Shown here: positions 1-5,937 of the stretch, one piece after another | Numbering within the stretch: the first letter of the stretch is position 1 | Layout of the letters: each line of letters begins with the position of its first letter | Source of the DNA: CG2-30-44-17 sp964344725 | GTDB lineage: Bacteria > Patescibacteriota > Gracilibacteria > UBA1369 > UBA12470 | DNA: 21,008 nucleotides | NCBI GenBank assembly: GCA_964344725.1 | Contig: CAYFOI010000026.1 | Span: 1 to 21,008, forward strand | Direction: 5' to 3' | Notes under the pieces: model-generated | The model's database searches: none | The model's input: the letters and a program-made list of their open reading frames with translations, nothing else | What the model was told of the DNA's origin: nothing | Translations under genes and position numbers: made by a program

Positions 1-745
1 CTTACGAGCAGCTTCTTGTTGTAACGTCGAAGTTGTAAAAGGCGCTGCCGGGTTTTTCTTATGCTTTTTCTTTTCAACCTTTGTTATCTCTAAATCTGCC
101 TTCTTGATCGCGGAAACAACACTCTTGGCATCCTTTTCTTTAGTAGGCTCGTATTTTTTACCATCTTTTTCTGCAAGAAAAGCTTCAAACTCACCTTCTT
201 TATGGTCACAAAGGACCGCAACTTTCCAGAACTCGTNNNNNNNNNNNNNNNNNNNNNNNNNNNNNNNNNNNNNNNNNNCATAATAGAGGCGACAACTCAT
301 AACCAACCAACCGATCAAGAACACGACGAGCTTGCTGAGCATCAACAAGCTGCTGATCCATCTTCCGCGGATTCTCAATAGCCGCAAGAATTGCAGGCTT
401 AGTAATCTCATGGAAAACAGCACGCTTAGGAGTCTTTTCGAGCTTAAGCGCTCTTATAAGATGCCAGGCAATAGCCTCCCCTTCGCGGTCTTCATCAGTC
501 GCCATCCAAACCGTTGTCTTCGCTCCTATATGGGTCTTAAGCTCTTTTATAACCTTCTTCTTATCCTGAGAAATTACATACTTTGGCTTAAAATCTTTTT
601 CCGTATCAACACCCATTACAGATTTTGGGAGGTCTCGAACATGCCCCATTGAAGCTTTGACAGTATAGTCTTTACCCAAAAATTTCTTGATCATCTTTGC
701 CTTAGCAGGCGACTCAACAATCACAAGGTTTTTCTTAGCAGCCAT
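1..745 (-). CDS. topA: DNA topoisomerase I, N-terminal part (runs off the window; internal assembly gap)
   Basis: Type IA topoisomerase, which relaxes negative supercoils through a single-strand nick and a covalent tyrosine link. The first 155 residues carry the TOPRIM domain: the Glu of VESPAKA near residue 11 and the acidic ATDEDREGEAIAW motif. RRVLDRLVGYELSPLLW follows, up to a run of N at 237-278. Beyond the gap the same protein resumes in another frame at 234 (EFWKVAVLCDHKEG, ending in NPAAPFTTSTLQQEAARK), a standard TopA segment; the active-site Tyr lies outside the window. ATG at 743-745 gives the usual MxKxLVIVESPAKA start. There is no Shine-Dalgarno sequence. The frame change is best explained by a mis-sized gap, not by a real frameshift. 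Identification is essentially certain. Confidence 0.96.
237..278. other. Assembly gap (42 N) inside topA
   Basis: The run of 42 N interrupts topA. Coding resumes in a different phase after it: codon first bases are 1 mod 3 upstream and 0 mod 3 downstream. The missing stretch must therefore be 3m+2 bases, and 42 does not fit. Family comparison suggests about 98 missing bases, including the conserved GLSAGRVQS motif. Confidence 0.95.
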
Positions 746-773
746 AAGTGGTCGATTAAAAATTTGCGATCCA

Positions 774-803
774 AAGGTACTTGCGCAAGAGTATTATTGT
801 CAA
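774..803 (-). promoter_or_regulatory. Predicted topA promoter
   Basis: On the minus strand TTGACA (803-798) is followed after 18 nt by TACCTT (779-774), 29 nt before the topA ATG. The -35 box is consensus and the -10 box is weak. The spacer contains the perfect palindrome CTTGCGCAAG (780-789), which could be an operator or chance. The predicted leader is about 22 nt and lacks a Shine-Dalgarno sequence. Confidence 0.45.
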
Positions 804-879
804 ACAAAAACCTTTTCAAACAAAGTGCAATTACACAACAATCTATCGCTCTAAACAGCTTAAAAAAGGGCGATTCCCC

Positions 880-907
880 TTGCCTACGAATATAAACTCT
901 ATATATT
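880..907 (+). promoter_or_regulatory. Predicted HU gene promoter
   Basis: TTGCCT (880-885), a 16-nt spacer and TATATT (902-907) lie 35 nt before the HU start codon. The predicted start of transcription is near 914, giving a leader of about 29 nt. That leader contains CCTCCT (924-929) instead of a Shine-Dalgarno sequence. Confidence 0.5.
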
Positions 908-942
908 AGGACTCGTCTATTTACCTCCTAACCAAAACAAAC

Positions 943-1215
943 ATGACCAAGCAAGACTTGATCAACGCAGCAGCAACAAACGCTGGAATCACTAAGAAAG
1001 CAGCAGCACAAGCTCTAGATGCTATCTTGGATACAGTTACAAAATCTCTAAAAAAAGGTGACAACGTCACAATCACAGGGTTCGGAACTTTCCGTGTTTC
1101 TAAGAGATCTGCTCGTAAAGGCGTTAACCCACGCACGCAAGCAGAAATCAAAATCCCTGCTATGAAACTACCTGCCTTTAGAGCTGGAAAGACTCTAAGA
1201 GACGCCGTAAGGTAG
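943..1215 (+). CDS. hup: HU-family DNA-binding protein
   Basis: Small histone-like nucleoid protein of 90 aa, the normal size for HU/IHF. It binds and bends DNA as a dimer. The sequence shows the N-terminal helical dimerisation part (MTKQDLINAAATNAGITKKAA), the central VTITGFGTFRVSKRSARKG signature and the beta-arm RKGVNPRTQAEIKIPA with the conserved NP that intercalates in DNA, ending in AFRAGKTLRDAV. It is monocistronic: a promoter lies upstream and a strong terminator 22 nt downstream. It is divergent from topA, so two DNA-topology genes share one intergenic region. There is no Shine-Dalgarno motif before the ATG. HU and IHF subunits cannot be separated from sequence alone; HU is the default for a single-gene family. 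Confidence 0.95.
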   Translation: MTKQDLINAAATNAGITKKAAAQALDAILDTVTKSLKKGDNVTITGFGTFRVSKRSARKGVNPRTQAEIKIPAMKLPAFRAGKTLRDAVR

Positions 1216-1237
1216 ACGATTTAAGTTAGAAACTATC

Positions 1238-1266
1238 GCCCCGGCATCTCGCCGGGGCTTTTTTTT
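1238..1266 (+). terminator. Intrinsic terminator of the HU gene
   Basis: A perfect 8-bp stem GCCCCGGC/GCCGGGGC (1238-1245 with 1251-1258) with a 5-nt loop is followed directly by eight T (1259-1266). It lies 22 nt past the HU stop codon. This is the clearest intrinsic terminator in the window. Confidence 0.93.
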
Positions 1267-1287
1267 ATACCAGTTTTCATCTATATA

Positions 1288-1454
1288 AATTGCTTACTGA
1301 AAAATGCAGATTCAATACGAAATTTCGTACAATTTGAGCGAAAATGATAAAAGGCGACAAAGTCGTATCGGATTAGATACGGCAAGGAGCCATGAATCAT
1401 TTGCAGCCAAATTGTACAAATTGCAGTAGAAAGTGTATTTTTCAGTAAGCAATT
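1288..1454. repeat. Long imperfect inverted repeat (167 bp), possible MITE-like element or leader hairpin
   Basis: The ends are perfect 18-bp inverted repeats: AATTGCTTACTGAAAAAT at 1288-1305 and its complement at 1437-1454. Complementarity continues inward with interruptions (GTACAATTTG and AAATGAT are shared in both arms) up to a central CGTATC/GATACG hairpin (1364-1369 with 1376-1381, 6-nt loop). Nearly the whole segment could fold into one stem of about 80 bp. It lies between the HU terminator and pheS and encodes no recognisable protein. No target-site duplication is visible. It could be a non-autonomous palindromic element, or a structured pheS leader if transcribed. Confidence 0.85.
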
Positions 1455-1481
1455 CACCGTGAAAAACAACCCCAACACACC

Positions 1482-2519
1482 ATGGATAAACTAAAAACCC
1501 TCTTAGAAAAGACTCTTTCGAAGATCACTTCGATCAAAGATCTATCTCAACTTCAAGATCTCGAGGTCAAAGTGCTAGGCCGCAAAGGCGATCTAACCGC
1601 AATGCTTAGAACCCTCAAAGATCTGCCAGAAGAAGAACGCAAAACTTTCGGACAAGAAGCCAACAAGACCAAAACGAAACTCCAAGAAGCTTTCGACAAG
1701 AAAAAAATGGGGTTGGATTCCGCAGCAATGCAGGACTCCCTTTCCAAGCTCGATTTCGATATCACAGAGCCAGGTAAAAAGCCGGAAACCGGCCACATCC
1801 ACCCACTCTCAAAAGTCCAATGGGAAGTCGAAAACATCTTCTCTCAGATGGGATTCGCAATTATGGACGGTCCCGAGGCAGAAAGCGAATATTATAACTT
1901 CGAAGGACTCAACATCCCTGCCCACCATCCAGCACGCGACATGCAAGACACATTTTTCATAGACAAAGAACCAGACAAAAAGCATGGACGACTAGTTCTC
2001 AGAACTCACACCTCGCCTGTCCAAGTCAGAACCATGGAAAAATACGGCGCACCACTCCGTGTAATAGTGCCGGGACGCGTATTCCGATACGAAGCAACGG
2101 ACGCGAGCCACGACACAACTTTCGATCAAGTCGAAGGTCTGCTCATAGACAAAGATATTTCACTAGCTCACCTCAAAGGGATCATGGAAGAGTTTTTAAC
2201 TCGCCTATTCCAAAGAGAGGCAAAAGTCAGATTCCGCCCAGGCTACTTCCCATTCGTAGAACCAGGCCTTGAGCTAGATTTCTCATGCGCAATTTGTGAC
2301 GGCAAAGGCTGCAAAGTTTGCAAAAAAACAGGTTGGATTGAATTCATGGGAGCAGGGATGGTTCACGAAAACGTGCTAAAGGCCGGCGGCATCGACCCAA
2401 AAGAGTACCAAGGTTGGGCTTTCGGATTCGGACTAACAAGGCTCGTAATGATGAGATACGGAATCGATGATATCAGGCTTCTCAAAAGCGCAGATCCAAG
2501 GTTTTTAAAACAATTTTAA
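1482..2519 (+). CDS. pheS: Phenylalanine--tRNA ligase alpha subunit
   Basis: Catalytic subunit of the (alpha-beta)2 PheRS, which activates Phe with ATP and charges tRNA-Phe. The 345 aa match the usual length. An N-terminal coiled-coil tRNA-binding arm (about residues 1-95) precedes the class II core: motif 1 around HPLSKVQWEVENIFSQMGF, motif 2 around GRVFRYEATDASHDTTF (about 195-215) and motif 3 in GWAFGFGLTRLVMMRYGI near the C-terminus. Four cysteines, C269, C272, C277 and C280 (CAICDGKGCKVCKKTGW), form the zinc-knuckle-like insertion seen in many bacterial PheS. First gene of pheS-SemiSWEET-pheT. There is no Shine-Dalgarno sequence. A weak promoter (TTGTAC at 1412-1417, 18 nt, TATTTT at 1436-1441) may lie in the right arm of the inverted repeat. 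Confidence 0.98.
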   Translation: MDKLKTLLEKTLSKITSIKDLSQLQDLEVKVLGRKGDLTAMLRTLKDLPEEERKTFGQEANKTKTKLQEAFDKKKMGLDSAAMQDSLSKLDFDITEPGKKPETGHIHPLSKVQWEVENIFSQMGFAIMDGPEAESEYYNFEGLNIPAHHPARDMQDTFFIDKEPDKKHGRLVLRTHTSPVQVRTMEKYGAPLRVIVPGRVFRYEATDASHDTTFDQVEGLLIDKDISLAHLKGIMEEFLTRLFQREAKVRFRPGYFPFVEPGLELDFSCAICDGKGCKVCKKTGWIEFMGAGMVHENVLKAGGIDPKEYQGWAFGFGLTRLVMMRYGIDDIRLLKSADPRFLKQF

Positions 2520-2795
2520 ATGCTAGACCCAGGCACTATCAACGCATTCTTCATTGGAGGACTAATCGGCGATGGTCTACAAGTCGCTGCATATGCTCCT
2601 CAAATAACACACTTGTATAAGTGTAAAGATTCTACAGGCCTTAGCCTCAAAGCATGGCTTATCTGGCTGCTGGGGGACGTTTTGTTACTCACTTACGCAA
2701 TTTCGATATCAGACCCCATCTTCATACTATTAACAGCTTGTTACACATTCTTTACATCCTGGGGAATCATCCTAATTATTAAGTTTAAAAAATAA
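2520..2795 (+). CDS. SemiSWEET / PQ-loop repeat small membrane protein
   Basis: A 91-aa protein with three predicted membrane helices (about residues 8-27, 44-62 and 66-87) and the diagnostic Pro-Gln pair in the first helix (YAPQI, P27-Q28), followed by the loop KCKDSTGLSLKAWLIWLLGD. This is the three-helix SemiSWEET/PQ-loop unit; family members dimerise to form small-solute (often sugar) transporters. The ATG immediately follows the pheS TAA with no spacer, so it is probably translationally coupled to pheS. pheT starts 36 nt after its stop. The substrate cannot be told from sequence. Its placement between the two subunits of PheRS is unusual. Confidence 0.82.
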   Translation: MLDPGTINAFFIGGLIGDGLQVAAYAPQITHLYKCKDSTGLSLKAWLIWLLGDVLLLTYAISISDPIFILLTACYTFFTSWGIILIIKFKK

Positions 2796-2799
2796 TCAC

Positions 2800-2831
2800 T
2801 CCTAGTTCCTAGTTACTAACTTCTAGTTAAT
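2800..2831. repeat. Low-complexity CTAGTT spacer before pheT
   Basis: Degenerate tandem CTAGTTCCTAGTTACTAAC... ending TAGTTAAT directly against the pheT ATG. It has no Shine-Dalgarno and resembles the spacer at 16361-16401. Confidence 0.6.
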
Positions 2832-5234
2832 ATGAAAATCTCACTCAATTGGCTTAAAGATTACGTCAAAATCCCATCAAAACACTCTCCCGAAGAGCTA
2901 GGGAATCTCCTGACTTTACACACCGCAGAAGTAGAGGAAATTGTCGACCAAAGCAAAGGATTCGACAAAATGGTAGTTGGGAAAGTTCTCGAATTAAAGA
3001 GACACCCAAATGCAGACAAACTGTGGCTGGCAAAAACCGACATCGGAGAAAAAAGCCCAGTCCAAATCGTATGCGGAGGCATCAACTTAAAAGAAGGAAT
3101 GGTAGTACCAATAGCGCTCCCCGGATCGTACGTAAAATGGCACGGTGAAGGAGACCTAATCAAACTCGAAGAGGCAAAAATACGTGGCGAATCAAGTCAC
3201 GGAATGATTTGTGCAGGAGAAGAAATTGGATTGCCACCTTGCCCACCAGAAGAAATAACCGAGCTCAAAGGTGTCGATGACAAACCCGGCACACCACTCG
3301 CGAAGGCTCTCAAGCTAGATGACACCGTGATTGAAATCGACAATAAATCCCTAACTCACAGACCAGATCTTTGGGGGCACTACGGAATCGCACGCGAAGT
3401 CGCAGCCCTAACAGGTGGCAGGCTAGAAAAAATAGACCCAAAAATCTCTGCAAAAACAGTCCATAAATCTGCCGACAACCTATCGGTAGAGATTAAAAAC
3501 TCTGACCTCTGCCCACGCTACATCGGTGTTCGCATATCCGGAATCAAAATCGAAGAATCACCAGAGTGGCTTAAGCAAAAACTTCGCTCCGCAGGACATG
3601 CAACTTACAACAACATCGTCGACATCACCAACTTCATCTCGTCCGAACTCGGACAACCAATGCATGCGTTCGATTCAAGATTTATCGAAGGCGGCATAGT
3701 CGTCCGCACAGCCAAAAAAGGTGAAAAAATGACAACTCTCGACGACAAAGAGCGCGAATTAACAGACAAAATGCTTCTAATCTGCGACCACAAAAAACCA
3801 GTAGCCCTAGCCGGCATAATGGGTGGCCAAAACTCGGAAATCCAAGACGACACTACCGAAATAATTTTCGAAGCAGCAAACTTCGACGCACCATGTGTGC
3901 GAAAAACATCCGTCGCATTAGGTCTCCGAACAGAGTCTGTCCAACGCTTTGAAAAAAGCCTAGACCCTGCCCTTGCAGAACTTGCAATGCTTAGAGCAAT
4001 CGAGCTCACTCTCAAACTTTGCCCATCAGCAAAACTAGAATCAGAAATTATCGACATCAATTATTCGAAACCCAAAAACCTGGTTATCAAAACAACGCCA
4101 GAAAGAATTTGCAGCAAAATCGGAACAGAAATCTCAGAAAAAGAGATCATCCGCATCCTAGAAAGCCTCGAATTCAAAGTAACAAAATCTGGGAAAGAAC
4201 TTACTGTTTCCGTACCATCATTCCGCTCAACAAAAGACGTCGAAGGAGAAGACGACATCATCGAAGAGGTAGCAAGAATTTTCGGATACGAAAACATACC
4301 TTCGGTCTTGCCAAAACTGCCAGCCAAACTGCCAGAGGAAAATCGCGAAAGATTTCTCAAACACAAAGCGCGAGACATCATCTCGCTTGGACTAGGATTC
4401 ACCGAAGTATCCAACTACTCATTCTGTAGCGAAGACGATTTTACAAAAAGCAACTTAGAAGAAAAAGATCATATAAAGCTTCTCAATTATTTATCACAAG
4501 ACCAAACACACCTACGTGTTTCGCTTCTTCCAAATATGCTTAAAGGATTACACGAATCACTCAAGCACCAACAATCTCCAAAGCTTTATGAAATCGGCCA
4601 CACCTACCGAGAAATCGGAAAGTACATGCCTCTAGAAGAAAAGTGGCTAATCGGACTCGTCACAGGAGAAACATGTTTCTTCGATACAAAAGGCGCCGTG
4701 GAAGTTTTCCTCGAAAAATTCGGCGCAGATAACGTAAAGCTCATCCCTTCGAAAAAAGCTCCTCCATACGCACATCCATCAAAATGCACAGACATAGCTG
4801 TCCGCGGCCAAAACGTTGGACACATCTACGAAGTCCATCCAGAAGTTTTGAAGAGATACGACATCAACGAGTCCGTAGCTGCATTCGAAGTAAACTTCAC
4901 AAAGCTAGTATCCCTCGGTCAACGACAACATAAATACACGCCGCTACCAAAATTCCCGTCACTAGAATTCGATGTATCTGTCGTATTGCCAGAAAAAGTC
5001 GCAGCATCAAAAGCTGAGGAGTCGATCCAAAAAGCCTCAAAAGACCTAATTGAAGAAATCGAGCTTTTCGACATTTACAGAGGAAAAGGGCTTTCGGAAA
5101 AAGAAAAAGCTCTTGCTTACCACATCACCCTTCGCGCGAAAGATCGCACGCTCAAAGACGAAGAAATGACAGAAATCCAAAAGAAAGTCTTCAAAAACCT
5201 TGAAGACCTAGGTGGGAAGATCCGCGGGAAGTAA
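2832..5234 (+). CDS. pheT: Phenylalanine--tRNA ligase beta subunit
   Basis: Beta subunit of PheRS, 800 aa, full length. Domains in order: N-terminal segment and tRNA-binding (EMAP/Trbp111-like) domain, about residues 40-150; B3/B4 editing domain, about 215-385, with NNIVDITNFISSELGQPMHAFD and the GIMGG element; B5 DNA-binding-like fold, about 413-490; inactive class II-like core; and the C-terminal ferredoxin-fold anticodon-binding domain, about 703-800, starting at YTPLPKFPSLEFDVSVV. The editing domain hydrolyses mischarged Tyr-tRNA-Phe. The start codon follows a low-complexity spacer with no Shine-Dalgarno. The last 27 bp overlap the 3' end of the convergent gene at 5208-5750. Confidence 0.98.
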   Translation: MKISLNWLKDYVKIPSKHSPEELGNLLTLHTAEVEEIVDQSKGFDKMVVGKVLELKRHPNADKLWLAKTDIGEKSPVQIVCGGINLKEGMVVPIALPGSYVKWHGEGDLIKLEEAKIRGESSHGMICAGEEIGLPPCPPEEITELKGVDDKPGTPLAKALKLDDTVIEIDNKSLTHRPDLWGHYGIAREVAALTGGRLEKIDPKISAKTVHKSADNLSVEIKNSDLCPRYIGVRISGIKIEESPEWLKQKLRSAGHATYNNIVDITNFISSELGQPMHAFDSRFIEGGIVVRTAKKGEKMTTLDDKERELTDKMLLICDHKKPVALAGIMGGQNSEIQDDTTEIIFEAANFDAPCVRKTSVALGLRTESVQRFEKSLDPALAELAMLRAIELTLKLCPSAKLESEIIDINYSKPKNLVIKTTPERICSKIGTEISEKEIIRILESLEFKVTKSGKELTVSVPSFRSTKDVEGEDDIIEEVARIFGYENIPSVLPKLPAKLPEENRERFLKHKARDIISLGLGFTEVSNYSFCSEDDFTKSNLEEKDHIKLLNYLSQDQTHLRVSLLPNMLKGLHESLKHQQSPKLYEIGHTYREIGKYMPLEEKWLIGLVTGETCFFDTKGAVEVFLEKFGADNVKLIPSKKAPPYAHPSKCTDIAVRGQNVGHIYEVHPEVLKRYDINESVAAFEVNFTKLVSLGQRQHKYTPLPKFPSLEFDVSVVLPEKVAASKAEESIQKASKDLIEEIELFDIYRGKGLSEKEKALAYHITLRAKDRTLKDEEMTEIQKKVFKNLEDLGGKIRGK

Positions 5235-5750
5235 AGACGTTGCCCGGTGGTTTCTAGCAATCATCTTGGCAACCTCAAAAATCTCACGCCAGGCATCATA
5301 GTAAAGGTGAAAAACCGTAATAAGCTGACTAATTTGCTGATCGGAAATCGAATCAGAACTTAGATTTCGCAAATTCGCACAAACCGCATCACAAGCCAAA
5401 TAGAATCCCTCCAAAGCAACACCAAGAGACTCGTGCCTCAACAAAGAAAAATACAAAAGCGCAGGATTGTCACAACAATCAAGACACATCTCCCTAAGCA
5501 CATCAAGTGGGTCCGATAAAGACATAAACATGTGACCCAAATCGCCCGCACTAAGACCATTTCGCTCCCACAAAAGCAAAACCTCTCCAATTTGCTCTAG
5601 CTTCTCGCCAATAGAAAAAGACAAAATAACTATCTCCGCATCACAAATAAACTTATCAACGTCTAAGCCAGCAACCTCAGGAATCAGACCAGGAAGATCT
5701 ATCCCTTCGTTATACATCCTTCTAATCGACTCTGGACCAGTAAGCGACAT
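5208..5750 (-). CDS. Hypothetical protein (180 aa, helical, Cys-containing)
   Basis: I do not recognise this protein. It is predicted mostly alpha-helical, soluble and acidic, with clustered cysteines (CLDCCDNP near the middle and others around ACDAVC) and no signal peptide or membrane helix. Support for expression: a strong extended -10 promoter lies 24 nt before its ATG, and the frame is open for its whole length. It converges on pheT and overlaps its last 27 bp, ending in TAG inside pheT. It is comparable in size and helical content to the unassigned protein at 15688-16194, with local resemblance (ESIRRMYNE versus AEIRRIYEE) that may or may not mean homology. No Shine-Dalgarno sequence. 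Confidence 0.65.
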   Translation of the reverse strand: MSLTGPESIRRMYNEGIDLPGLIPEVAGLDVDKFICDAEIVILSFSIGEKLEQIGEVLLLWERNGLSAGDLGHMFMSLSDPLDVLREMCLDCCDNPALLYFSLLRHESLGVALEGFYLACDAVCANLRNLSSDSISDQQISQLITVFHLYYDAWREIFEVAKMIARNHRATSLLPADLPT

Positions 5751-5773
5751 AGTACAAAATTAACAAGACGTGC

Positions 5774-5801
5774 ATTATAGCACGCTTCGCTGTTTTGGCA
5801 A
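5774..5801 (-). promoter_or_regulatory. Predicted extended -10 promoter of the hypothetical gene
   Basis: Minus strand: TTGCCA (5801-5796), 16-nt spacer, TATAAT (5779-5774) preceded by TGC, giving the extended -10 TGnTATAAT. It lies 24 nt upstream of the ATG, so the leader is only about 17 nt. Its -35 box is back to back with that of the PBP promoter, nine bp apart. Confidence 0.7.
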
Positions 5802-5810
5802 GCGCCTCCG

Positions 5811-5839
5811 TTGCCCCAACCCGTAAATTATAGTAAAAT
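5811..5839 (+). promoter_or_regulatory. Predicted PBP promoter
   Basis: TTGCCC (5811-5816), 17-nt spacer, TAAAAT (5834-5839). The predicted leader is about 90 nt and includes the GCACC-GAA-GGTGC hairpin and a low-complexity stretch just before the ATG. It is divergent from the promoter at 5774-5801. Confidence 0.5.
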
Positions 5840-5859
5840 CCCATCGAATTGAGCTAGAA

Positions 5860-5883
5860 CGCACCGAAGGTGCACAGCCCCTT
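5860..5883 (+). repeat. 24-nt hairpin repeat, copy 1
   Basis: A 5-bp hairpin GCACC-GAA-GGTGC followed by ACAGCCCCTT. It matches the copy at 17531-17554 at 21 of 24 positions, without gaps and in the same orientation. Two of the three differences form one compensatory pair (A-T here, G-C there) in the stem. It lies in the predicted leader of the PBP gene. Confidence 0.7.
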
Positions 5884-5937
5884 CACCAGAACTCAACCAC
5901 TTGGTACTACTTCACTATCTCACTACCTCACTAAAAC

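Noticed and set aside
206..745. A complete 179-aa TopA fragment ending RVLESCGPL
   Set aside because: The ending is an artefact of reading through 42 N in the wrong frame; true TopA sequence continues in another frame to position 1.
1393..1449. 18-codon plus-strand ORF with CTNCSRKC and AAGGAG upstream, a possible pheS leader peptide
   Set aside because: The AAGGAG is only 2 nt from the ATG, there are no Phe codons of regulatory density, and it is explained by the inverted repeat.
1281..1478. 65-codon minus-strand ORF across the inverted repeat
   Set aside because: It lies almost wholly in the palindrome, has no recognisable motif and no promoter; its openness follows from the AT-rich repeat.
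1216..1481. T-box riboswitch before pheS
   Set aside because: No AGGGTGGNACCGCG-type T-box sequence or antiterminator/terminator pair was found; the only terminator belongs to HU.
4019..4429. 136-codon ORF inside pheT in another frame
   Set aside because: Shadow of a well-conserved pheT region; Arg/His-rich composition and no start context.
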